Under the pieces are notes generated by a model. That model saw only the letters and a list, made by a program, of their open reading frames with translations. It was not told where the DNA came from and made no database searches. A DNA stretch of 64,000 nt, from positions 62,001-126,000 of the forward strand of contig NZ_JAPMIU010000007.1 in NCBI RefSeq assembly GCF_026410505.1. The letters run 5' to 3'. Made by a program: the position numbers and the translations under genes. Below are positions 48,016 to 59,378 of the stretch, piece after piece (the stretch's first letter is position 1; every line of letters starts with the position of its first letter). The DNA comes from Frateuria hangzhouensis (GTDB lineage Bacteria; Pseudomonadota; Gammaproteobacteria; Xanthomonadales; Rhodanobacteraceae).

Positions 48016-48945
48016 ATGCAGATCATACTCGTATCCCGCTCAAGGAAAGTGCCCAAGACGTTCGACTTCAGCCAGCACCGCTTGCGCTGGCGGCTGGCGG
48101 GCCTGGCGGTGGCGGCGGTGGTCGGGTGTGGTGTGCTGGGTGCCGCGGTGGCGCTGACCGTCTCCAGCCCGCGCGATCGCGCACTGGCCGAGATCCGCCA
48201 GCTGAAGCAGCAGATCCATGATCAGGACTCGCAACTGGCGGGCGTGCGCAAGGACTCCCAGCGTGAACTGGACGCGCTGGCGATCAAGCTGGGCCAGCTC
48301 GAGGCCCAGTCCACCCGCCTCAATGCGCTGGGCGAACGGCTGACCGAGGTCGGCAAGCTCGATCCGAACGAGTTCAGTTTCGACCAGCCGCCCGCCCTGG
48401 GTGGTCTGGAAGACACTGCCGGCAGCGCCTATGCCCTGCCGCCGACGCTGGACACCGGCATCGACCAACTGGCCAGCCAGTTCGACGCCCAGCAGGCGCA
48501 GCTGTCGGCCCTGCAGAGCCTGCTGCTCGATGCCAAGATCGACTCCAATCTCAAGCCGACCGGCATGCCGGCCGCGGGCTACATCTCCTCCTACTTCGGC
48601 GTGCGCCCGGACCCGTTCGACGGTCACAGCGCGCGCCACACCGGCATCGATATCGCTGTGCCGTTCGGTACCGGCGTGCATGCGGTGGCCGAAGGCATGG
48701 TGACCTTCACCGGCGTGCGCCGCGGTTACGGCAACGTGGTCGAGGTCGATCACGGCAACGGCTACATGACCCGCTACGCGCACAACAGCAAGCTGCTGGT
48801 GCATCCGGGCCAGCGCGTGCACGTGGGCGAGGTGATCTCGCGCGCCGGTTCCACCGGCCGCTCGACCGGCCCGCACGTGCATTTCGAGGTCTGGTACAAG
48901 GGCCGCGTGGTCAATCCGCTGGCCTACGTGAAGAGCCACCGCTAA
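48016..48945 (+). CDS. M23 family metallopeptidase / LytM-domain protein
   Basis: A 309-residue inner-membrane-anchored envelope protein. A basic N terminus and one helix (LAGLAVAAVVGCGVLGAAVALT, about 28-49) are followed by a periplasmic coiled coil (about 55-110, QLKQQIHDQDSQLAGVRKDS) and a C-terminal LytM domain (about 185-305). The zinc site looks complete: HTGIDIA (HxxxD) and HVHFEVW (HxH), so it may cleave peptidoglycan peptides or activate amidases. The ribosome site is weak (GTGAAAAAAAAGC). A REP-A element and secA follow. Confidence 0.9.
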   Translation: MQIILVSRSRKVPKTFDFSQHRLRWRLAGLAVAAVVGCGVLGAAVALTVSSPRDRALAEIRQLKQQIHDQDSQLAGVRKDSQRELDALAIKLGQLEAQSTRLNALGERLTEVGKLDPNEFSFDQPPALGGLEDTAGSAYALPPTLDTGIDQLASQFDAQQAQLSALQSLLLDAKIDSNLKPTGMPAAGYISSYFGVRPDPFDGHSARHTGIDIAVPFGTGVHAVAEGMVTFTGVRRGYGNVVEVDHGNGYMTRYAHNSKLLVHPGQRVHVGEVISRAGSTGRSTGPHVHFEVWYKGRVVNPLAYVKSHR

Positions 48946-48966
48946 GGCAGAACACGCCCGCCCTTT

Positions 48967-49038
48967 GCAGGAGCCCGCTTGCGGGCGATGCTCCCGGCCA
49001 GGCGCCGCAGGAGGGCATCGCCCGCAAGCGGGCTCCTG
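48967..49038. repeat. REP-A element, GCTTGCGGGC variant
   Basis: The left arm GCAGGAGCCCGCTTGCGGGC and the right arm GCCCGCAAGCGGGCTCCTGT are exact inverted copies over 18 bases, with GATGCTC/GAGGGCATC inner pairing. It lies 21 bp after the peptidase stop. Confidence 0.9.
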
Positions 49039-49174
49039 TCTGTTTCTGGCTCGCCGCCGACCTCTTGAATCCCTCGTCTTTCGCCGCCATCCCGGTCGGC
49101 TGGAGCGGCTGTAGTAACATGTCTCCTTTCGCCCGTGGCCGCCGCGGGCTCAAGCCTTCACTGACGGAAGATCG

Positions 49175-51892
<2,718 letters not shown>

Positions 51893-51936
51893 GGGCGATC
51901 GAGGGCGCCCAGCCCCGCCGGGCGCTCTGCTGCAGG

Positions 51937-52036
51937 GAACCCCGAAACACCCGAAAGCTTCCGACACCCACTGTAGGAGCCCACTTGTGGGCGATGCTTT
52001 GGCGGTGCAATCAGGCGTAGGGCATCGCCCATAAGC
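51937..52036. repeat. Extended REP-A unit with degraded right arm
   Basis: The left arm GTAGGAGCCCACTTGTGGGC starts at 51973; the right arm (GGCATCGCCCATAAGCGTCG) is decayed. Bases 51937-51972 and the loop match the region 24661-24760, so the two loci share a unit of about 100 bp. The spacer 51893-52203 contains this and the next repeat and no gene. Confidence 0.8.
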
Positions 52037-52066
52037 GTCGCCCGAAAGGGAGTCATTCGTTTCCCT

Positions 52067-52124
52067 GTACGAGCGCACCCCGTGCGCGACCCGGATGGCG
52101 GTCGCGCACAAGGTGTGCTCCTAC
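52067..52124. repeat. REP-A element, GCGACC variant
   Basis: The left arm GTACGAGCGCACCCCGTGCG and the right arm CGCACAAGGTGTGCTCCTAC are inverted with a few mismatches; the inner GCGACC pairs with GGTCGC. It lies about 80 bp downstream of apaH, between the convergent secA and apaH genes. Confidence 0.85.
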
Positions 52125-52203
52125 AGGGAAATTTGCATCGTGACCATCCTGGCGCAGGCCGCAGCCAGCGATGGCTTTCCCGCGCCCCGCTCCGGCACTT
52201 GCG

Positions 52204-53058
52204 TCAATCGCCGCCGCCGGGCGGCCGCTTGCGATGCGGCTCGGCGTTGACCGTGATGTACTGCGGCTCCTCTTCGCCATCCACGCGCAGCGCTGTCAGC
52301 TGGCCGCCCCATACGCAGCCGGTGTCGATCGCATGAATGCCCAATCCGGCGAAGCGCCCCAGCGCGGACCAGTGCCCACAAACCATGCGCAACTCGCGCC
52401 GGCGCATGCCCGGTACGGCGAACCACGGGTACAGGCCGGGCTTCTGCGTGCCGGGCATGCCCTTGGCCTCGAAATCGATGCGGCCGTTGACGTCGCAGTA
52501 GCGCATCCGCGTCATCGTGTTGATCGTGGCGCGGAAGCGGTCGATGCCTTGAAGCCGGCTCGACCAGGCAGCCGGGCGGTTGCCGAAGAGGTTCTTGAGC
52601 AACCGCGGGTGGCGCGGGCTGGACAGTTCGCGCTCCACTTCCTGCGCCGCGCGCAACGCCTGGCGCAAGGTCCAGGAAGGCGCCAGCCCGGCATGCACCA
52701 TGCCCCAGCCCAGCGCCTCGTCATGATGAAGCAGTTTCTGGTTGCGCAGCCACTCGAACAGCACCGGCGCGTCGTCGGCGAACAGCACCTCGCGCAGTTC
52801 AGGGTTGACCCGCGATTGCGCATCCGGCTTGCGCTGGGCGATCGCCAGCAGGCTCAGGTCGTGGTTGCCCAGCGTGACCACCACGTTCTCGCGCAGGCCG
52901 TGGATCAGTCGCAGCGTTTCCAGCGACTGCCCGCCGCGGTTGACCAGGTCGCCGCAGAACCACAGCTGGTCGCGGGCCGGGTCGAACCGCAGCTTGTCGA
53001 GCAGGCGCGAAAGCTCCGGATAACAGCCTTGCACGTCGCCGATTGCATATGTCGCCAT
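52204..53058 (-). CDS. apaH: Bis(5'-nucleosyl)-tetraphosphatase (symmetrical)
   Basis: It hydrolyses Ap4A to two ADP and also removes Np4 caps from bacterial RNA. The 284-residue metallophosphatase has the expected metal-site blocks: GDVQGCYPELSRLL (residues 7-20), GDLVNRGGQSLETLR and TLGNHDLSLLAIA. CGHWSALGRF and HAIDTGCVWGGQLTALR near the C terminus are ApaH-specific. It is the last gene of the lptD-surA-pdxA-rsmA-apaG-apaH block; 58 bp separate it from apaG. Confidence 0.96.
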   Translation of the reverse strand: MATYAIGDVQGCYPELSRLLDKLRFDPARDQLWFCGDLVNRGGQSLETLRLIHGLRENVVVTLGNHDLSLLAIAQRKPDAQSRVNPELREVLFADDAPVLFEWLRNQKLLHHDEALGWGMVHAGLAPSWTLRQALRAAQEVERELSSPRHPRLLKNLFGNRPAAWSSRLQGIDRFRATINTMTRMRYCDVNGRIDFEAKGMPGTQKPGLYPWFAVPGMRRRELRMVCGHWSALGRFAGLGIHAIDTGCVWGGQLTALRVDGEEEPQYITVNAEPHRKRPPGGGD

Positions 53059-53116
53059 TAGAACTCGTCCATCCAGAGCCGCTCCATTGCAGGCGAACCC
53101 CCGGTAGTGCGTGCCA

Positions 53117-53500
53117 TCAGTGCAAGGTGCGCGGTATGGACAGCGTGAATGATGGGATCGGTGCGTCGAAGTGCGTGCCGTCGTCGGCCACCATCCGGTA
53201 GCTGCCGCGCATGGTACCGACCGGCGTGTCGAGCACGGCGCCGGAGCTGTATTGGTAGCGGTCGCCCGGGCGCATCCACGGCTGTTCGCCGACCACGCCG
53301 TCGCCGCGCACCTCTTCGACCTTGCCGTTGGCATCGGTGATCACCCAGTGGCGGGTGAGCAGGCGCGCCGGTACGTCGCCCGCGTTGCGCAGCGTCACGG
53401 TGTAGGCGAACACGTAGCGGTCGTCGTGGGGCTTGGACTGGTCGGGAACGAAACGGGTTTCGACCTGCACGTCGATCGTGTAGGAAGCTTTGGGATTCAT
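53117..53500 (-). CDS. apaG: ApaG protein (DUF525)
   Basis: A 127-residue single-domain protein with a fibronectin-III-like beta sandwich. Typical segments are YVFAYTVTLRNAGDVPARLL, HWVITDANGKVEEVRGDGVV, GEQPWMRPGDRYQYSSGAVL and VGTMRGSYRMVADDG. The molecular role is not established; loss affects cobalt/magnesium handling in Salmonella. It lies between rsmA and apaH, as in most gammaproteobacteria, 47 bp from the rsmA stop. Confidence 0.95.
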   Translation of the reverse strand: MNPKASYTIDVQVETRFVPDQSKPHDDRYVFAYTVTLRNAGDVPARLLTRHWVITDANGKVEEVRGDGVVGEQPWMRPGDRYQYSSGAVLDTPVGTMRGSYRMVADDGTHFDAPIPSFTLSIPRTLH

Positions 53501-53547
53501 CCGTCGATTGTACGGCCTGCGCCGGGCCGGCGCGTGTACGTCGCGGC

Positions 53548-54330
53548 TCAACCCGGAAGCTTGGCGAGCCTCACGAAATCCTGCGGGGAAAGCGTTTCGG
53601 CGCGGGTTTTCGGGTCGATCCCCGCGCTGGCGATCGCGTCGCTGCCGAGCAGGGTTTTCAGGCCGTTGGACAGGGTCTTGCGGCGTTGCGCGAAGGCTGC
53701 CTTGACGATCGCATGCACGCGCTGCGGATCGGCATCGTGGCGCTCGTGCGCAGCCAGCGGCACGAGCCGCACCACCGCCGAATCGACCTTCGGCGGCGGC
53801 CGGAACGCGCCCGGCGGCACGGTGAACAGCGGCTCGACCCGGCAGGCCAGCTGAAGCATCACCGACAGTCGTCCGTACACCTTGCTGCCCGGTTCGGCGG
53901 CCATGCGGTCGACGACTTCCTTCTGCAGCATGAAGTGCATGTCCTGGATCGCCGCGGCGTGGTCGACGCAATGGAACAGGATCGGGCTGGAGATGTAATA
54001 GGGCAGGTTGCCGGCCAGGCGCAGGCGCGCCGCGCCGAGGCGCTGCGCCAGCGCGGTGAAGTCCACCTTGAGCACGTCGGCATGGACGATCTCCAGGGCG
54101 CCGATCGCGGATGCGCGCGCCTGCAGGCCGGGAATCAGGTCGGTGTCCAGTTCGATGGCGGTAAGCCGACCGGCGGCGGCCAGCAGCGGCAACGTGAGGG
54201 CGCCTTCGCCGGGGCCGATCTCGACCACGCAGTCGTCCGGGCGCGGCGAAATCGCGCTGACGATGCGCTCGATGTAGCGCTTCTCGTGCAGGAAGTGCTG
54301 GCCGAAACTTTTCTTGGGGCGGGCGTTCAT
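53548..54330 (-). CDS. rsmA: 16S rRNA dimethyladenosine transferase (KsgA)
   Basis: It dimethylates A1518 and A1519 in the 3' helix of 16S rRNA late in small-subunit assembly. The 260-residue protein contains KKSFGQHFLHEKRYIERIV, VVEIGPGEGALTLPLL (SAM site), the catalytic NLPYYIS loop and FRPPPKVDSAVVRLVP. The ATG at 54330 matches the family N terminus (MNARPKKSFGQHFL). pdxA ends 25 bp upstream. Confidence 0.96.
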   Translation of the reverse strand: MNARPKKSFGQHFLHEKRYIERIVSAISPRPDDCVVEIGPGEGALTLPLLAAAGRLTAIELDTDLIPGLQARASAIGALEIVHADVLKVDFTALAQRLGAARLRLAGNLPYYISSPILFHCVDHAAAIQDMHFMLQKEVVDRMAAEPGSKVYGRLSVMLQLACRVEPLFTVPPGAFRPPPKVDSAVVRLVPLAAHERHDADPQRVHAIVKAAFAQRRKTLSNGLKTLLGSDAIASAGIDPKTRAETLSPQDFVRLAKLPG

Positions 54331-54355
54331 GGTGTTTCTCGAAGGCCTTGGCACT

Positions 54356-55348
54356 TCATGCCGGGGTGCTGCCTGAGCGATTGGCCAGATCCAGCGCCAT
54401 GCGGGTCGCGGCCACCATGCTCGAAGGATCCGCACGGCCGGTGCCGGCCAGGTCCAGCGCAGTGCCGTGGTCGACCGAAGTGCGGATGAAGGGCAGGCCG
54501 AGGGTGAGGTTGACGGTGCGGTCGAACGCTTCGCTTTTCAGGACCGGCAGCGCCTGGTCATGGTACATCGCCAATACCGCGTCGTAGCGCGCGCGCTGCG
54601 CGGGCACGAAGGCGGTATCGGCCGGCAGCGGGCCGAGCAGTTGCATGCCCTGCGCGCGCAGCTTCGCAAGCAACGGTTCGATCACCTCCAGCTCCTCGCG
54701 ACCCAGGTGGCCCGCCTCGCCCGCATGCGGGTTGAGGCCGAGCACGGCGATGCGCGGCGCCGCGAGCCCGAACTTGTCCTGCAGTTCGCGGTGCACGATG
54801 CGCAGGGTGCGTTCCAGGCCTGCGGCGGTGATCGCCGCGGGCACCGCGTGCAGCGGCAGGTGCGTGGTGGCCAGCGCGACGCGCAGTTCGGGGCTGGCCA
54901 GCATCATTACCACGTCGGCGTCCGCACGGGCGGCGAAGAATTCGGTGTGGCCGCTGAAGCGGATGCCGGCCTCGTTGATCGACGCCTTCTGCAAGGGTGC
55001 GGTGACTACCGCGGCATAGCGGCCGGCCAGGCAACCGTCGGCGGCCTCGGCCAGGGTGGTCAGTATGTGCGCGGCGTTGCGAGAGTCGGGCTGACCGGGG
55101 CGTTCCTGTACCGCGAGCGGCACGTGCCGCACGTGCAGCCGGCCGGGCGTGTGGGTATGTGGCAGGCCGTCATCGTCGAGCACTTCCAGTGCCACGCCGC
55201 AGCGGGCCGCCGCACGCTCCAGCAGGTCGCGATCGGTGATGGCGACGAGCCCGGCCGTCCAGGGCATGGTCGCCAGGCGCACCAGCAACTCGGGACCGAC
55301 GCCGGCCGGTTCGCCGGCGGTAAGGGCCAGTCGCGGCAGCGCGCTCAA
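54356..55348 (-). CDS. pdxA: 4-hydroxythreonine-4-phosphate dehydrogenase
   Basis: An NAD-dependent zinc enzyme of pyridoxal phosphate synthesis (DXP-dependent route). The 330-residue protein shows LALTAGEPAGVGPELLVRLA, the metal-site histidines in RFSGHTEFFAARA and VLAMYHDQALPVLKSEAF, VLGLNPHAGEAGHLGREE and RTSVDHGTALDLAGTGRADP. Located directly after surA (seven bases between stop and start) and co-transcribed with rsmA. Confidence 0.96.
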   Translation of the reverse strand: MSALPRLALTAGEPAGVGPELLVRLATMPWTAGLVAITDRDLLERAAARCGVALEVLDDDGLPHTHTPGRLHVRHVPLAVQERPGQPDSRNAAHILTTLAEAADGCLAGRYAAVVTAPLQKASINEAGIRFSGHTEFFAARADADVVMMLASPELRVALATTHLPLHAVPAAITAAGLERTLRIVHRELQDKFGLAAPRIAVLGLNPHAGEAGHLGREELEVIEPLLAKLRAQGMQLLGPLPADTAFVPAQRARYDAVLAMYHDQALPVLKSEAFDRTVNLTLGLPFIRTSVDHGTALDLAGTGRADPSSMVAATRMALDLANRSGSTPA

Positions 55349-55355
55349 GGCAAAC

Positions 55356-56708
55356 TCAGGTCTTGTCCCGGGCTTCCGGATCCTTCAGGGCCGGAACCAG
55401 GATGTTGACGTAGGCATCGGAGCGCAGCTGGCGCAGGAAATCCTCGTAGGCCTGCTCGGCCTTGCGGTTGCCGATCGCCTGACGCGCCTGGTTGCGCTCG
55501 GCCTCCTCGGTCACGTCGCTCTTGCGCGTGCCTTCCAACTGCAGGATGTGCCAGCCGGCCTCGCTCTGGAACGGCGCCGACACTTCGCCATCCTTGAGCT
55601 GGCTCAACTGCTGGGCGATGGTGGCGCCCCACTGGTCGCGCTGGAACCAGCCCATGTCGCCACCGGCGTTGGCGGTGGTGGGGTCCTTGGAGTTCTCCTT
55701 CGCCAGCTTGGCGAAGTCTTCGTGCTTGTCGACGATGCGCTTGTACAGGTCCTGCGCCTTCTGGTGCGCCTGTTCCGGCGTGATCAGTTCGCTCGGGCGG
55801 ATCAGGATCTGGCGGGCATGGTATTCGGTGACCACCTGGCGGCTGGGCGCGCGCTGGTCGACCAGTTTGATGATGTGGAAGCCGGTCGGCCCGCGCAGCG
55901 CGGAGCTGACCTGGCCGGGTTTCATGGCGGCGACGGTGTCGGCGAAGGCCGGCGGGATCTCGTCCATCTTGCGCCAGCCCAGGTCGCCGCCATCAAGCGC
56001 GTCCTGGGCGTCGGAATATCGGATTGCCGCTGCCGTGAAATCCATGCCGCCCTTGATCGCGTCGAGCGCCTGCTGCGCCTTGGCTCCGGCCGCATGGATG
56101 TCGTCCGCGCTGGCGCCGGCGGGAATCGAGATCTGGATGTGGGCCAGGTGCACCTCGCCGGCCTTGTAGGTCGGACTGGCGAGCAGGTTGTTGATCTCGC
56201 TGTCGGTGATGGTCACCGAGTCGCGGACCACATTCTGGTGGAGGCGCTGGACCATCAGCTGGTCGGCCAACTGGTCGCGGAAGGCGCCGAAACTCTGGCC
56301 GCTCTGCTCGACCGCCTGTTGCAGCTGGGCGGGGCTCATGCGGTTCTGCTGCGCGACCGTCGCGACCGCCTGATCGACCTCGTCGTTGGACACGCGCACG
56401 CCCTGTTCGCCCGCCTTGGACACCTGCAGTTTCATCAGCACCAGCCGGTCGAGCACCTGCCGATCGAGCACGTCGTCGGGCGGCAACTGGCCGGGGCTGT
56501 TGGCGTACTGCTGCTTGATCGAGCGCACGGCGTCGTCCAGCTCGCTTTGCAGGATGACGTTTTCGTCGACCACGGCGACGATGCGGTCGATCGGCTGGGT
56601 GCCGGAAACCGTGTCGTTCGCCTGTGCCTGGGGCAGGAGCTGGGCCTGCGCCGGCAGGGCCATGGCCGCGGTGAGCGCGAAGAGGAGCAGCGCGGAAAGG
56701 TGCTTCAT
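55356..56708 (-). CDS. surA: Periplasmic chaperone / peptidyl-prolyl isomerase SurA
   Basis: SurA escorts unfolded outer-membrane proteins, including LptD encoded next to it, to the BAM complex. The 450-residue protein has a signal peptide (LLFALTAAMALPAQA, cleavage about 22), an N-terminal chaperone domain (about 35-175; DRIVAVVDENVILQSELDDA), two parvulin domains (about 175-280 and 290-385; second with YHARQILIRPSELITPEQA) and a C-terminal helix. In the 119-bp leader a GGCCGGT/ACCGGCC hairpin (56764-56781) and a GATAAT-like -10 (minus strand, 56759-56754) are seen, so an internal promoter is possible. Confidence 0.94.
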   Translation of the reverse strand: MKHLSALLLFALTAAMALPAQAQLLPQAQANDTVSGTQPIDRIVAVVDENVILQSELDDAVRSIKQQYANSPGQLPPDDVLDRQVLDRLVLMKLQVSKAGEQGVRVSNDEVDQAVATVAQQNRMSPAQLQQAVEQSGQSFGAFRDQLADQLMVQRLHQNVVRDSVTITDSEINNLLASPTYKAGEVHLAHIQISIPAGASADDIHAAGAKAQQALDAIKGGMDFTAAAIRYSDAQDALDGGDLGWRKMDEIPPAFADTVAAMKPGQVSSALRGPTGFHIIKLVDQRAPSRQVVTEYHARQILIRPSELITPEQAHQKAQDLYKRIVDKHEDFAKLAKENSKDPTTANAGGDMGWFQRDQWGATIAQQLSQLKDGEVSAPFQSEAGWHILQLEGTRKSDVTEEAERNQARQAIGNRKAEQAYEDFLRQLRSDAYVNILVPALKDPEARDKT

Positions 56709-56827
56709 CGGTCGGGAGCCTTCGATCGCCGGCAGGCGATGGTTGGAGGGACGATTATCTGAAGGCCGGTTCGGACCGGCCGAGAACCGTGGATCGCAAC
56801 GGCGCCGGAAAGTTCGCGGCCAGGCCG

Positions 56828-59272
56828 TTACTGATAGCCAAGAATACCACGCCGCAACACGTCCTCGGTCTTGCCGTTGAAGGCGCCCAGGCCCTTGAAA
56901 ACCAGCTCGAACATCAGTGCGTTGTCACTCTCGCCGCGTTCGGAAACCGGTCCGCGGGTGACCACGTAATGGCGCCCGACCACGCGCACGGCGACGCAGC
57001 AGCTGTCGTACTCCACGCCCGCCAGTGCCTCGACGGTGCGTTTGTCGCGTACCGAATAGACCCAGCGGCCGAGCAAGCGCCAGCGTTCTGAGATCGGGTA
57101 GATGGCGGAGGCGTCGTATTGCTCGACCAGGTTCCGGCGGAAGCGATAGGAGAAGTTGAAGATGCCATCGACGCCGATGCGTCGCTGCAATCCCAGCGTG
57201 CCCAGGTTGGTCTTGCGGCTGTTCGGGCTCCACTGGTAGGCGCTGTTGAGCCGCCAGCGATCGTTCAATTGCACGGCCAGCTGGGCGACGTAATCCGAGC
57301 GCGTCCAGTCGGTGGCCGCGGCGCTGCTGACCGCGCCGTTGGGCAGTTGCACCCGTTGCGGGGCAAAGTAATGGATCTGCCCGATGCTGGCCGACAGTCG
57401 CTCGACGCCTTCGTCGTCCAGCAACCGCGTGGTGACGGCCGCGGTGAGGTTGTTGGCGTTCATCTGGCGGTCGGCGCCCGCGAACTGGTTGGCCGAGAAC
57501 AGCTGCCAGTAGTCGAACGACATCCGCCGGGAGTCGAACACCGGCAGGTCGTCCTGGTCGCGGTAGGGCACGTACAGGTAGTACAGCCGCGGTTCGAGCG
57601 TCTGCGTGTAGGACGACCCGAACAGCGAGGTCTGGCGGTCGAAGATCAGCCCGGTGTCGAGGCTGGCGATCGGCAACGCCCGGCTGGGCGTGCGGTCCTC
57701 GAAGGGCGAGGCCTGGGTGCCGGTGAGCAGGCCGCGGTAGCCGTAGCTGGCGTAATTGCTGTCCAGCTGGTAGGCGGTGTAGCGGTAGGCCAGCTTCGGG
57801 CGCACGAACCAGGCCGCGCCGCGGAAGTCGGCGGATAGGTACGGATACAGGTCGAGGCGGTCGCCTTCGATGCGCTCGTCCTTGCGGAAGGCGGTGGCCT
57901 CGGCGTCGGCGCCGAATTCGAGCCAGCGGTTGACCGGAATGTCCAACCCCAGCCGGGCACTGGGCCAGCGCTTGTACTGCACCACGGTGTCAGGCAGGAA
58001 GGGGTCCACGTTCTGGTAGCTGCTGGCGCCGAAAGAGGCGTTCCACCAATCCCCATGGCCGCGCACATAGGCGCTGGATGTGAGCGTGCCTACCGCGGTG
58101 GTGTAGAGGTCGTTGCCGAAGTCGCGCAGGTAGCTGCGGTCGGAGGCGCGGTTGATGGAGGTGCCGAACGACCATGGTCCCCACAGGTGGGTGGAGTCGC
58201 GGTACTTCAGCAACCAGCGATCGGTGCCCCGGGTCGGCTGGCTTTCGGAGGTGTTGCCGCCGCGGTCGTCGGACAGGTACTCGATGTTGAGCTGGCCGCG
58301 CGTGCCCGGCACCAGGTAGCGGAACTCGCTCGCCAGCAGGGCGCCGCGCTGGCTGTAGATGCGCGGCTCAAGCGTGGCATCGTAATTCGGCGCCAGGTTC
58401 AGGTAGTACGGAATGGCGAACATCGTACCCGAGCGGCTCGAGCTGCCGAAGGCCGGGTAGAGGAAACCGCTCTTGCGGCGATCGTCGAGCGGAAAAGTGA
58501 AGTAGGGCAGGTACAGGAACGGCACGTCCGCGAACCGCATGGTCGCGCCGTGCGCGGTACCCACGCCGGTGTCCTTGTCCATTTTCAGGTTCTTGGCGCG
58601 CACTTCCCACAGGTGGTGGCCCACGTCGCAGGTGGAATAGGTCACCAGGCTGTAGCGGCTGTGCTGGGCGTCAAGCAGTTCGCCACGCGCGGCGGTGCCG
58701 TTGCCGCGCGACTGCAGCAACTGGTAGCGCACGTTCTCGGCGATGCCGTGGTTGGCCTGGTTGTTGCCGCGCAGGCGGTCGGCGCTGAGCAACTGGCCGG
58801 CTTCCTGGTAGCGCACGTGACCCTGCGCGTCGTAGTCGGTGGTGGCGTCGTTGTAGTCGATGCGGTCGGCGCGCAGCAGCTGGTCGGCGCGCTCGATGCG
58901 CACGTTGCCGGAAAGCCGGTAGACCGCCTGGTCCGAGCTGTCCACGTGGCTGGCGTCGACCACCGTGTCGGACGTTTCGCGCTGCGCGGGGTCGTGCGGC
59001 AGCGTCGGGTCGTAGAAGTCCAGCAGGGCGTTGGGGCGGCACAGCACGAAATTGTCCGGGCGCGGCGGGCAGCGGAACGCACCGAGCGGGCAACTCGATG
59101 CGTCGGCGCCGCGGTCGACCGGCGTGGCCATGGTGGTCTCCTCGGGCGATTCCACCTGGCCGGACGCGGCGATGCGGGCATGCACCGGCCCGCCGGACAG
59201 GGCGAGGGCGGCGGCGACCGCAAGCAGGCGGCGTGGTGGCAGGTCGCGCAGGGTCGTCGGGCTCGGCGTCAC
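56828..59272 (-). CDS. lptD: LPS-assembly outer-membrane protein LptD
   Basis: LptD with LptE inserts lipopolysaccharide into the outer leaflet. The 814-residue protein has an N-terminal signal region (LLAVAAALALSGGPVHA), a jellyroll OstA/LptA-like domain (about 100-270; RLSGNVRIERADQLLRADRI, YDAQGHVRYQEAGQLLSADR) and a C-terminal 26-strand barrel (SFGTSINRASDRSYLRDFGN). Cysteine pairs near residue 45-60 and CC at about 747 would make the inter-domain disulfides needed for function. First gene of the block; transcribed into surA after 119 bp. Confidence 0.95.
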   Translation of the reverse strand: MTPSPTTLRDLPPRRLLAVAAALALSGGPVHARIAASGQVESPEETTMATPVDRGADASSCPLGAFRCPPRPDNFVLCRPNALLDFYDPTLPHDPAQRETSDTVVDASHVDSSDQAVYRLSGNVRIERADQLLRADRIDYNDATTDYDAQGHVRYQEAGQLLSADRLRGNNQANHGIAENVRYQLLQSRGNGTAARGELLDAQHSRYSLVTYSTCDVGHHLWEVRAKNLKMDKDTGVGTAHGATMRFADVPFLYLPYFTFPLDDRRKSGFLYPAFGSSSRSGTMFAIPYYLNLAPNYDATLEPRIYSQRGALLASEFRYLVPGTRGQLNIEYLSDDRGGNTSESQPTRGTDRWLLKYRDSTHLWGPWSFGTSINRASDRSYLRDFGNDLYTTAVGTLTSSAYVRGHGDWWNASFGASSYQNVDPFLPDTVVQYKRWPSARLGLDIPVNRWLEFGADAEATAFRKDERIEGDRLDLYPYLSADFRGAAWFVRPKLAYRYTAYQLDSNYASYGYRGLLTGTQASPFEDRTPSRALPIASLDTGLIFDRQTSLFGSSYTQTLEPRLYYLYVPYRDQDDLPVFDSRRMSFDYWQLFSANQFAGADRQMNANNLTAAVTTRLLDDEGVERLSASIGQIHYFAPQRVQLPNGAVSSAAATDWTRSDYVAQLAVQLNDRWRLNSAYQWSPNSRKTNLGTLGLQRRIGVDGIFNFSYRFRRNLVEQYDASAIYPISERWRLLGRWVYSVRDKRTVEALAGVEYDSCCVAVRVVGRHYVVTRGPVSERGESDNALMFELVFKGLGAFNGKTEDVLRRGILGYQ

Positions 59273-59341
59273 GGAGGGGATGTCGGCGTTCGTCAGGACG
59301 CGTAAAACTAGCAGAAAGGCTGCCTGCCCGGCAGGAAACCG

Positions 59342-59370
59342 GCCGTGCCCTCGCCCGGGGAGGGCACGGC
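59342..59370 (-). terminator. Terminator-like hairpin after the HDAC-like gene
   Basis: An eleven-base perfect stem GCCGTGCCCTC/GAGGGCACGGC with seven-base loop starts eight bases beyond the stop of the gene at 59379. On the minus strand it is followed by CGGTTTCC, a weak T-tract, so termination may be partial. Confidence 0.5.
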
Positions 59371-59378
59371 GGACGCGC

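Noticed and set aside
48946-49174. secM-type arrest peptide gene ahead of secA
   Set aside because: Only a REP-A element and a short leader are present; no ORF with a signal peptide and arrest motif.
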